DNA from: Cristatella mucedo
Taxonomy: Eukaryota; Bryozoa; Phylactolaemata; Cristatellidae
DNA: 64,000 bases
Assembly (NCBI GenBank): GCA_009760855.2
Contig: WPIO01000191.1
Coordinates: 92,501-156,500, forward strand
Direction of reading: 5' to 3'
Made by a program: the position numbers and the translations under genes. The number at the start of each line of letters is the position of its first letter. Position 1 is the stretch's first letter. The notes below the pieces were generated by a model. It searched no databases. It was not told the DNA's origin and saw only the letters and a program-made list of their open reading frames with translations. Positions 57,241-64,000 of this stretch are shown here, piece after piece.

Positions 57241-58889
57241 ATTCTCACTCTCTCTGTCTCTCCACATTCGCATGTTAAGTTATGATGATGACGGTAATAA
57301 TAATAATAATACATCATTTGCTTGACTCCGAAGATAGCTAAATCTGCTTACAGGCACGTTGAGTACGCCGGAAAGAAATAGCAATGACCACGTACTTGCA
57401 CTGACAGTACCCCTGTGCGAGCTTCGTAGCATACGTAGCACTATACGAGATGTGAATCTCTTTCTCGGCACTTCACGTGTGCTGTAAAGAGCGATTCCTA
57501 GTCTGCTACTTCGAACCGGCGATAGCTGCACATGCGCGCGGGAGCGCATGCGCGCGTGCAAGTGGATCGGGCGCGAATCGGGCGCGAATCGGGCGATCGA
57601 CGGCAATGCCTTTGTAGCCTCTCCTCAAAAAGTAAGCACCCGCGTCCGCAGCGGTGCGCCTGGAGCGGAAGCCGCCACGTCGCCGACGAGGAGCACGAGG
57701 AGGACTTCCGTTAGCGCGAGTCGCACGCGCGATTCGCTCGCGCCCGGAAGCACGCTCGACGGCCAGGACAAGGCGAGCGTGCTGCCGTCGCCCTCCGCAG
57801 GTACTCAGTGTGCTGCCCATGGGGCTTCTCGTTCAATCACTCGCGCACGCTGCTCACCTGTTGCGTCACCTGGACTGCTGCTCACCTGTTGCCGCCGCTG
57901 CTGCTGCGGCGTTATTGCAGAGGAGGCGAGGACAGCGAGCCAGTCGCAGAAAAGACGGAAGAGCAGCTCTGCTTCCGGCAGCGACAGCAGCGGAGATGCA
58001 GCGGAGCGTCGGAGCCGGAGGAAAAGCGACAGTCCTTCGCTGGTAACGGGAGTACCGACATGCGCGCGCCGCCGGGCAGCGAGCCGACGCCGGCGGCCGC
58101 GTGAGAGCGAGGCTGCCACTCGTGACAGCGAGGCCCTTGCGTGAGAGGCCAAACGCACGAGCGAGCGCTTGGCGTCCACTCTAGTTGCATAGAATAATTT
58201 AGCTATGATGATTTACCATTTGCATCCCGTTTCGCTCTCTCAAGCATTGATATTTCGGCAAGCTAGAGGGAACAAGCAAGCTAACTAAGCAAACAAAGCA
58301 AAGCAAAGCAAACTAAGTAAGCTAGAGGGAACAAAAAAACATAGCAGCATAGCCTTTTAGCATAAGGTGTCCAGCCTAATACAAATGGCGCTCGCTCTCT
58401 GTCTACACGTATGCATCTCCTCGCCGCAGCGTGTCCTTCCCGCCAAAATGACTCATCCGGTTGCCAGTCGCGTGTTGCACGTCAGTCGCGTGTTGCACGT
58501 CAGTCGCGTGTTGCACGTCAGTCGCGTGTTGCACGTCAGTCGCGTGTTGCACGTCAGTCGCGTGTTGCACGTCAGTCGCGTGCTGCACGAGCGTTGAAGA
58601 AGCTGCGAATTTCGCGGCGGCGCAACGCCACGACTAGTCAGAGCAGCTGGCCCGCTCGTGACGGCTTTTGCGGCGTCGCTAGGATACAGCGTTCGCAGCG
58701 AGCGCCGCGTGCGCCGCGGCGCTCGCTGCTGGCAGCGTTAATAAATTGGCGTCGATGCGAATTTCTCTCCGTGTGCCGTGTCGTCTGCAGGTGACCGCCT
58801 CGAGCCGAGCGAGCAGCGGCGGCAGCAGCGCCGGGGCAGACGGGACGGCACGGCCGCCGGCGGCGGCGGCGAGCCAGTCGCCGACGTGA
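46695..58889 (+). CDS. Two-Ig-domain single-pass membrane receptor, 8-exon gene
   Basis: Predicted type I cell-surface protein of the immunoglobulin superfamily; ligand unknown. Exons: 46695-46770 (signal peptide), 49592-49984 (Ig1), 50179-50544 (Ig2), 51273-51542 (stalk, membrane helix), 55235-55723, 57618-57800, 57921-58042 (tail), 58791-58889 (end, TGA). The total is 1998 bp, 665 residues plus stop, in frame throughout; all junctions are phase 1 except the last, phase 0. Phase 1-1 Ig exons are the classic shufflable arrangement. The tail is Ala/Glu/Lys- then Ser/Thr/Arg-rich, with no motif I recognise. An alternative end keeps exon 7 to 58100 (phase 1) and runs to a TAA at 59018-59020; that reading is more Arg-rich and seems less likely. 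More exons may lie in the 3.7 kb intron before 55235. I cannot assign a named family. The introns contain SINEs, LINE tails and (CT)n tracts. Confidence 0.72.
47145..47325 (+). mobile_element. LINE C-terminal fragment
   Basis: GCAGGTCCTAGACTGTGGAA codes the GPRLWNSLPQ block, followed by 3' UTR sequence. It is joined head-on to the opposite-strand LINE tail at 47325. In the first intron of the Ig receptor gene. Confidence 0.6.
47325..48560 (-). mobile_element. LINE tail plus second-subfamily LINE fragment
   Basis: 47325-47400 is (TAA)n plus the hairpin tail. From about 47400 to 48440 the sequence parallels 30590-31520 (TAGCAGGAGAGTATTGTCG region). Minus-oriented. It contains (ACATT)n-like TTACATTACATTACG at 47528-47547. 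Confidence 0.65.
48566..48607. repeat. Perfect 17-bp inverted repeat, 8-bp loop
   Basis: AAAAGTTATCTGAACCC at 48566-48582 and its exact reverse complement at 48591-48607. Inside decayed LINE sequence in the first intron of the Ig receptor gene. Confidence 0.85.
48926..49103 (-). mobile_element. tRNA-derived SINE, family A
   Basis: AATAAATCCTAGCTGATTAT, the CACTGCTTGCAGTGG hairpin and box-B reverse GGAATCGAACCCACGACC, ending CACGGCTCACC. The minus-strand box B GGTTCGATTCC is near the tRNA consensus. Confidence 0.78.
49105..49240 (+). mobile_element. LINE RT fragment
   Basis: Plus strand reads a decayed ..ALLMVYRDFIRNADLTEVSL then LLVLLHLSER, matching the family's [26 protein letters not shown] block. 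Confidence 0.65.
49592..49984 (+). CDS. Ig-like domain 1 exon
   Basis: 131 codons, phase 1 at both ends (acceptor CTTCGCAG, donor ACAT/GTGAGC). Core Ig cysteines are in GGTFRATCAFF (strand B) and GGGSYSCAVG (strand F). The usual Trp of strand C is replaced by Leu in SVSLALNRRVLGVC. There are extra cysteines in GVCDRRTGVC and DFCLRSDC, and one N-glycosylation sequon in SSNVTS. The domain is longer than a typical I-set domain (about 95 residues) because of a Gly/Ser/Arg insert before GSVTFNIASIP. Confidence 0.78.
50179..50544 (+). CDS. Ig-like domain 2 exon
   Basis: 122 codons, phase 1 at both ends (acceptor CACCGCTGCAG, donor GGAG/GTGAGC). Core cysteines are in EAITFNCSYS and PVASYACVVSAD. 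As in domain 1, the strand C Trp is absent (SVGLSVNGREVAIC), and an extra Cys follows the same N-G/R-R-x-V pattern, which suggests the two domains arose by tandem exon duplication. The intron separating it from Ig1 is only 194 bp. Confidence 0.78.
50645..50900. repeat. (CT)n microsatellite
   Basis: About 250 bp of CT with GCG and other interruptions, in the intron between Ig2 and the membrane exon. Confidence 0.95.
51273..51542 (+). CDS. Stalk and transmembrane exon of the Ig receptor
   Basis: 90 codons, phase 1 at both ends (acceptor GCGCCGCAG, donor CGCG/GTAAGC). It starts with a short acidic stalk containing one Cys (PDDCGGGA), then ten consecutive prolines encoded by a CCG/CCA run, then PATASAEQTQSQIITDGAA. 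A membrane helix AVVALVTIGGLVVLALAGVV follows, then IW and the basic stop-transfer RALLRRRRQR. The order fixes the Ig domains outside the cell. Confidence 0.8.
53431..53525 (+). mobile_element. Family B SINE, internally deleted
   Basis: TTGGCCCAGCAGTTAAGGTG (box A side) passes directly into GTGGCATATGTGAAGCGCCT and AAATAGAGATTAGGTTCTCT then GCGCTATACAAAAGAATTAT; the box B half is missing. Confidence 0.7.
53640..53850. repeat. (CT)n microsatellite
   Basis: 210 bp of CT with CTTCC and CTGT variants, in the intron before the first tail exon. Confidence 0.95.
55235..58042 (+). CDS. Cytoplasmic tail exons of the Ig receptor
   Basis: Three exons follow the membrane exon. 55235-55723 (acceptor TTCGCCTGCAG, donor GAAG/GTACAC) encodes 163 Ala/Glu/Lys-rich residues such as KPKEAPRCCAERATRKEDEG. 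57618-57800 encodes 61 Ser/Thr/Arg-rich residues (SPTRSTRRTSVSASRTRDS). 57921-58042 encodes KRRKSSSASGSDSSGDAAE and RRKSDSPSL. The many RxxS/RRxS sites could be kinase targets. The first exon is open on the opposite strand too, because of its GC bias, but only the plus strand has matching phase-1 splice sites. Confidence 0.6.
56530..57015. repeat. (CT)n microsatellite, 485 bp, with CTCTCACTCTCA variants
   Basis: The longest pyrimidine tract here. It produces a false ~180-residue Ser/Leu frame. Confidence 0.95.
57025..57170 (+). mobile_element. tRNA-derived SINE, family B, with L2-type tail
   Basis: TTGGTCTAGCGATTAAGGTG (box A), GTGGGCTCGAGCCCCGAG (box B), then GTGAAGCGCCTGAATAGATA, TTAAGTTCTC and GCGCTATATAAATGAATTAT. 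The best family B reference here. Followed by (TA)n at 57172-57197 and (CT)n to 57262. Confidence 0.8.
58463..58590. repeat. 18-bp minisatellite, about 7 units
   Basis: GTGTTGCACGTCAGTCGC repeated almost without change. As 18 is a multiple of 3 the frame stays open (VLHVSR repeat), but no splice or start context supports coding. It lies in the last intron of the Ig receptor. Confidence 0.93.
58791..58889 (+). CDS. Terminal exon of the Ig receptor (tentative)
   Basis: Acceptor GTGTCGTCTGCAG, then a phase-0 frame VTASSRASSGGSSAGADGTA rich in Ser/Ala/Gly, ending TGA at 58887-58889. Composition agrees with the preceding tail exon, whose donor TCGCTG/GTAACG is phase 0. A phase-1 reading from the same acceptor stays open to TAA at 59018-59020 and would need the alternative donor at 58100. 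Confidence 0.45.
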   Translation: MTASSRASSGGSSAGADGTARPPAAAASQSPT

Positions 58890-59797
58890 CTCGATGTCTG
58901 CGCAGCCGCCCGCACGGCGGCTGCTCGACTCGGCTGCCAAGTCCCGGAAGTTCCGGAAGAAGTGGCGAGCAGTTGGGTTCGCTGTTACGCTGCAGTAATT
59001 TCTTGAGCGGCTGGAAGTAAACTTCCTCTTGAAGAGTACGACATCGCTTGAGTTATTTCAGTCTCAGCAAACAATGCTACATTTTCTGACGACACTTTTT
59101 TTGCTTAATAGCTTTCTCAGCTAGAACTCAGGTGTACAATCGTGCATGCCTCACGCAATACCCAGATTGCTCAATCAGAGGTGAACTAGACAATATATGT
59201 TAGAGTAGCAGACTCGAAAGTTTATTTACGTTTCGGCAGAAAGAGCATCTACGGATGTTCACCTCATTTTCAGGTGGAAAACTCGACCTGGCTAGTGAAG
59301 TATCCCAGTTGCTTAACAATGACCGACAATTTTAGCAGGCATAAGAAAGAAGGAAATTTACTAGGAGAAAACAGTGGCAGCTGTGAGAAGCAACGTTGCG
59401 GATTTCTAGCTTCTGTTCGTTTTTGTCAAGTCAGGGCAGCTCGCAGTTGAAGCTGACAGTCTGCACGGCCGGACGAGATGCAGCAACGCTTGCACCAAGG
59501 CTGTGCTCTGCACAAGTCAGCTTGGACATTGTTGCTATTTAGGTCTGCCAATTGATCAGGTTGACAGGGAAGCCATCAAACTAGAGTGATGTTCACTAGC
59601 CGAGTTCGTGTACTTACAGACTGTCGCTAGATCTAAACATTTCGCATGTCAAACCTTTGTTGAAACCACTGATCAGGGCTCTGCATACCCTTGGCTGCTG
59701 CAGCGGCTGTTACCTGTCATACTTTTTCCAGCCTTGACCTCCTCCCGAGCTCTGCCGGCAGTTGTTGATGCGTTGATCTTGTCTCACCTCAAGCTCA

Positions 59798-61380
59798 ATG
59801 GACCACCCTGGTAGACGTGAAAGTGGCAGGAGTCAAAATGGCTTCACCGAAGCCGAGGCCACGACGCCTATCCACGGCAGCTGCAGCTCTGCCTACATCC
59901 GGTCCTTTCAGGGCATGCTGAAAGTGGGAGAAACAGTACGGCTCCTGCTGTTGCTGCTGCTGCTGCCGCTCGATCTGACTCGAACGTGAGCCGGGAAGCG
60001 TTGCCGTGGCCCCTGCCTGGCACTGCTGCTGCCTGTGTGGCTCGTCTCGCAGGCCTCCTTCATCATCAGCAGCAGCTGCAGTCGCTGCACAGCATCGACG
60101 GACTGCGGCGGCGCTCTGCTGCTGCCGGCAAGCCGCCTCGACAGCAGCGCCATCTACGTTTCTACTGCTGGCACTCTGCTTTGCTGCATTCATATGCATA
60201 GCCGTCGCTGACGGCTATGCATATGCATACGTCTGGAGCTGGATCGTGGCCATCCACGGTCTGGTCACGTGCATCATCCAGCTCATGCCGCACCTCACCG
60301 GTCACATAATTAAAAAGGGTCGCGGAATGGGGCGGTCGGTCAGCTCAGATCAGTGCACTTAGCCTCGACGGCCCTGGGCCGATGCCTCGGCTTGGTGCAC
60401 TTAGCCGTCTACGACTGCGCCTCGCGAAGGATCCTATATTACGGGCGTTTGCCACCACCGCCGTCCAAGACCTCCTTACCTAGCCGAACTGCTGCATCAG
60501 TCTCAGCCTCTTCACTCTCTAAGGTCTTGTATGGACAATAAATTAGCTGTTCCGTTCCTCCGCTTAAAGACCGTTGGCGACAGAAGCTTTAGCTCTGCAG
60601 GTCCTAGGCTGTGGAACTCGCTGCCGCAATAACACGTAACACCCACATGGTCTTTATGACTTTGTGAAGTTACAGACGGGGATAAATTCAAGACCTCATG
60701 CAGCAGGAAACGCGTCGACTGCGGCCTCTATTTTTATTCTGTTCTGCTCGTTCGTCTCGGGCGCTTGCAGCTGAGCTGCCGGAAGCCAGCAAGCCAGCAA
60801 GCCGTGCAATTAATCAATTGCCACAGAAACGCTAGGATAGATATGACGTGAGTTTTGTAGTTGCCGGCCAATTTTTTTTTATTATAATGACACACTCCTG
60901 GCATTGCTAACTTGAACAGTTTCCAGTGCGAAGGGTATTAATCAAAAGTCTGGAGTAAGGGCAATGCCACTATCACGTGGTTTTCAAGACGAGAATCGGT
61001 AACACTTAATGAGTATTCACTTTTTTGAAAAGATAGAGCTGCCGAAGGCCATCAGCAGTTGGACCAAATCTGGAAAAAATGTCCTCAAGTACATAGCTTC
61101 TCATAACTGACCCAGATTTTCTATCATTGTCCTCTCTCTCTCTCTCCCTCACACTGTTGCTCTTCCTCCACACTCTTGCTCTCTCTCTCTCTCTCTCTCA
61201 CTTTCTCTGTCCCTGTCCCTGTCTCTAAGGTCGCTTTTTTTGTTCGACTTTCACATTTGTACGTTTCTCTGTGTATTAGTGTAGGAGTTCTTCGGTGCGA
61301 TCATTAATGCCGCGATTTTCTTCATAGCTGCACTAGTGTGCGCCATCAACGGGAGAGATCCACCGCTAGCTGCCTATGCC
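59798..61380 (+). CDS. MARVEL-domain membrane protein (CMTM/plasmolipin-like), partial
   Basis: Tetraspan MARVEL proteins act in vesicle trafficking and membrane apposition. Exon 1 starts at ATG 59798 and contains AYIRSFQGMLKVGETV, the family's entry to helix 1. The next exon, up to about 60330, reads TFLLLALCFAAFICIAVADG then YAYAYVWSWIVAIHGLVTC, i.e. helices 1 and 2 around the extracellular turn. Exon 3 (61285-61380; acceptor GTGTAG, donor GCC/GTGAGT) reads EFFGAIINAAIFFIAALVCA, helix 3. The exon 1-2 junction is unclear: GTGAGC at 59986 with CTCGCAG ending at 60052 gives a 67-bp intron, but a (CTG)n-rich stretch obscures it. The exon 2 donor is also unresolved, and the frame otherwise ends at TAG 60360-60362. 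No fourth-helix exon was found before 62.2 kb, so the gene may be truncated or broken. It lies 0.9 kb downstream of the Ig receptor on the same strand. Confidence 0.55.
60191..60225. repeat. Perfect 16-bp inverted repeat, 3-bp loop, in MARVEL exon
   Basis: CATATGCATAGCCGTC, GCT, then the exact reverse complement. It codes the turn between helices 1 and 2 of the MARVEL protein (ICIAVADGYAYAY). Confidence 0.92.
60575..60690 (+). mobile_element. LINE 3' end, second subfamily
   Basis: AGGTCCTAGGCTGTGGAACT codes GPRLWNS, followed by CCACATGGTCTTTATGACTT and GTGAAGTTACAGACGGGGAT. Lies in the presumed intron between MARVEL exons 2 and 3. 60690-61285 otherwise holds a short (CT)n tract (61133-61205) and nothing recognised. 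Confidence 0.65.
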
Positions 61381-62160
61381 GTGAGTATGGCCACAGTGAG
61401 CTGGGGGGGGGGGGGAGGGTGGGAGCCCTGTTTCAGTGCCTGCTCTTCAGAGAAACAGGCCAAGCACCGCCCTCTTCTGATTTCACGTAGCCGCCAGAAA
61501 TCATTTGCGAGCGACGTCAGGTGCAAGCTTTTTTCTGTTTTCACCGTGGCTCGTCGGCCATGTTGGCCACTGGTGCCTGCACGGACAGATCGATTAGCTG
61601 CAGAACAACTTCCGGTCCGAGTTTCCGTGCCTTCGACGTCTCGAGTGGATTTGAGCAGTTCTTGAGCAGCATTCGCTGTTGCCTCCCCGGCGTGTGGCTG
61701 GGCAGTCCGGATGTGGCACAAGCTCGACCGGAAGGAGCTGGCGTCGCAAGCCTGCCCATGCCACCGGGTCATCGGGTCAATAGGGCGATCGTTTTTAATG
61801 CTTATCCATTTCCTCGACTCCGACAATGTACTAGAGCCCACAAAAAGTCAATGACCCAGCTAACCGGTCTACTGCTAGGGAGTCGCGACTCGAAGCTGTC
61901 AAATAAAAGCTGCTGCTCGGCTGCTTGTTTAGTCACGTGAGTCACGTGTCTGCCGAAGAAGAGAGCCGTCTCTCCTGTTCTTAGCTGCTGCTGGCTGATT
62001 GCATCAAAATGTATGTGAGTAGCAGGAGTGATCTCAGAGACACAACTAGCGAGTACGTAATGGGTATCTAACGTATCTTAGTTTCTGCAATTCCACGAAC
62101 CCGAACAGAGTAAGCAGGCTGCACGAAGGAGAGTCTTTATGCATCCAGGCACAAATTTCT
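61381..62160. other. Downstream of MARVEL exon 3, no gene seen
   Basis: Open frames occur on both strands but none encodes the expected fourth membrane helix. A possible polyadenylation signal AATAAA lies at about 61900. Confidence 0.45.
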
Positions 62161-62168
62161 TGTTGGCG

Positions 62169-62291
62169 GAGTAGTAATGTTTTGAACGTTATAGAGCCTA
62201 GGGCTCAGCCTCGACCCTCATTCTCGCAGAGCTCGATCGAGTGTCTTCGTCTGAGACCCAAGTCTCTATACCTTTCAAAACATTACTACTC
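62169..62291. repeat. 18-bp inverted repeat (foldback) beside the polymerase element
   Basis: GAGTAGTAATGTTTTGAA at 62169-62186 is exactly repeated in reverse complement at 62274-62291, with 87 bp between. A second inner pair (TATAGA / TCTATA, about 62190 and 62265) extends the fold. It sits 110 bp before the AT-rich polymerase element and could be a miniature foldback element or part of its terminus. Confidence 0.7.
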
Positions 62292-62404
62292 GCTCAACAC
62301 TAGACTCGCTATCACTCGAGTGTTTTCGCCTACTTCCTTGTTTACCCCACTGCACTCTAACATAATAAAATTGATTTAAAGAAAAATATTATATAGTATA
62401 AGAT

Positions 62405-64000
62405 ATGTCTAACTATGATTATGTTATGCGACGTGAGGGTGAAAATTTTAGCGATCACGCTAGACGTGTTAGAGAAGAGGTAAGAAGAAGAACCGGACTT
62501 TTGCCAAAGTATCCATTTTCAAAGGCAAGTTTAGACGAAATGATATCTAGCTTGCAAGTAATTCAAAATACGAAAGTAGAATATCCTCTCAAAAGTAAAG
62601 AAGCAAAGAATAAGCAAATGGTCATTCGATAGGGAAGCAAGAAGGTTGATGAGAATTGAGGAGAATGGTTTGTTTTTATGCAAAACGTCATCTGATGGTA
62701 CGTTTATGGACTCCGAATACGTTGGTTTAGATAGAGGTGAAATAAATTTTGATACAATTTATGATAGAACTAGTGATGAACTTATAAGTGTGATAAGATA
62801 TATACTAAAGATCAAGAAGGATCTAAAAATGACTATGATTGTATCTCTAATTCTAGAATCGGAAAACGGAGCTTTGTGCTGTCGGCCATTTTCTGGCATA
62901 CGTAACGTAAAGATAAATAGGTCTAGTAATATTGAGTCTAGTATCGAAATGGAGCTCGCTTCTTTTAAGGAGAGGTTTGAAGAGTGGCTGGAGAAAGGGT
63001 CCAGCTGCAGTTAATTTGCAATTAATGCTCACACCGGTTGGTTCAAGAGTTTTCTGGTTAAAAACTTGAAAAAATCGTAATTGCAAACACTATGAAAAAG
63101 TATATGAATATTGAAATTGGAACTCATAGTTTTAGAGATTCACTTCAGTTGCTGAATAGAGGGCTACCAGACTTAGTCGAGAATGCTGTTAAGTCAAAGA
63201 AACCACTAACGTATACTAGGGAGGAGTTCTCTATGCTTAGCGATAAAGAATTTAAATTGTTATCAGCGAAGGAAGTTTTTCCGTATGAATATGCTGATTC
63301 TTTCTCAAAGGTAGAAGATACAAGTTTACCGCCCATAGAAAGTTTTTATAGCACACTGAACGACAGCAATATTAGAGAAAATGATTATGATGGAGCGAAA
63401 GAAGTGTGGAAATTAATGAAGAAGATTGACCCACTCGCTGAAGATACGTTAGAAAAATATAGCGATATTTATCTGACAGTGAATGGTTTTCAACTAGCTG
63501 ATGTTTTTTAAAATTTTAGACATCTTTCAAAGAGAATAGATGGATTACATCCTGCTAACTGCTCCTGGTTTAACTTATTTTGCAGGTTTAAGATTTTCAA
63601 AAATCAGATTAGATTTATTATCAAACTTTGAAGACTTTAATTTTTTCGAGAGTGCAATCAGAGTAGGAATAACACAAGCATCTTGCAGGCATGTTAAGGC
63701 GAGCAACCGAACGGCATCTAATTATGATGGCACAAAGAAGAAGAGCTGGCTACTTTATATTGATGCAAATTCGCTTTATGCAACAGCGATGGCTCAATTC
63801 CTACTAACAAGTAATTCCAAGTTTTTAGGTGATAAGCAGATTAAGTCATTTACAAACCAAAAAATACTAGGAATAAAAGAAAATTCAAAGACTGGCTACG
63901 CTTTTGAAGTTGACCTGCACTGTCCAAAGGATTTACATAATGTTTATTCTGACTGTCCTTTTTTTCTATTAAGAGAGAAGTGGCAACAAATGAGTATTCG
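62405..64000 (+). pseudogene. Polinton/adintovirus-like element with broken family B DNA polymerase
   Basis: Four AT-rich reading frames on the plus strand, unlike the GC-rich host DNA before them. 62405-62632 is a 75-residue frame I do not recognise. 62646-63014 resembles the region ahead of the polymerase (SIEMELASFKERFEEWLEKG; family pattern I...EE..ERGSG). 63092-63511 and 63540 to the window end carry the protein-primed PolB hallmarks: KEVFPYEYADSF, LPPIESFYSTLND, then SWLLYIDANSLYATAMAQFL (motif A, D-x-x-S-L-Y). Compared with family members, a long N-terminal segment appears missing between the second and third frames, an in-frame TAA lies at 63509-63511, and a frame change occurs near 63555-63570. 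The element continues beyond the window. It could equally be called a Maverick-type or adintovirus-type insertion; no capsid, integrase or protease gene is visible here. Confidence 0.75.

Overview
The window is nuclear DNA from an animal. It has split genes with short GT..AG introns, abundant non-LTR and LTR retrotransposon debris, tRNA-derived SINEs, long (CT)n/(GA)n tracts, GC-rich exons with GCC/GCG-biased codons, and AT-rich gaps. An LRRC71 orthologue (a gene of ciliated eukaryotes) and an immunoglobulin-domain receptor fit a metazoan. I cannot name the phylum from the sequence; the LTR element and LINEs resemble types common in invertebrates.

Layout. 1-20.5 kb is repeat territory. It has decayed L2/CR1-like LINE pieces on both strands, SINEs, tRNA-Gly-like copies, a ~3 kb direct segmental duplication (1-3620 and 10765-13775), and a ~1.35 kb inverted duplication (9290-10640 and 14740-16130) that encloses the second copy. 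No host gene could be supported there.

21.87-36.96 kb, minus strand, is one gene that can be read almost completely: an 11-exon LRRC71 orthologue whose exon phases all match (about 573 residues). Its introns hold 10-, 13-, 18- and 21-bp minisatellites, LINE pieces and a perfect 26-bp palindrome.

38.37-42.50 kb is a decayed Ty3/gypsy-type LTR retrotransposon on the minus strand with two 246-bp LTRs. 43.6-49.2 kb holds more LINE copies, including the longest one, with endonuclease and reverse transcriptase parts.

46.70-58.89 kb, plus strand, is a second split gene. It has a signal-peptide exon, two immunoglobulin-like exons, a transmembrane exon and a low-complexity Ser/Ala/Lys/Arg cytoplasmic tail; nearly all junctions are phase 1. 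It looks like a single-pass cell-surface receptor or adhesion molecule and I do not recognise a named family.

59.80-61.38 kb, plus strand, holds three exons of a MARVEL-domain four-helix membrane protein (CMTM/plasmolipin-like); the last helix was not found. From about 62.4 kb the DNA becomes AT-rich and carries pieces of a protein-primed family B DNA polymerase of a Polinton/adintovirus-like element. It is broken by a stop and a frameshift and runs off the window.

Gene models were assembled by hand from reading frames, splice consensus, phase agreement and remembered family patterns; no alignment or expression data were available.
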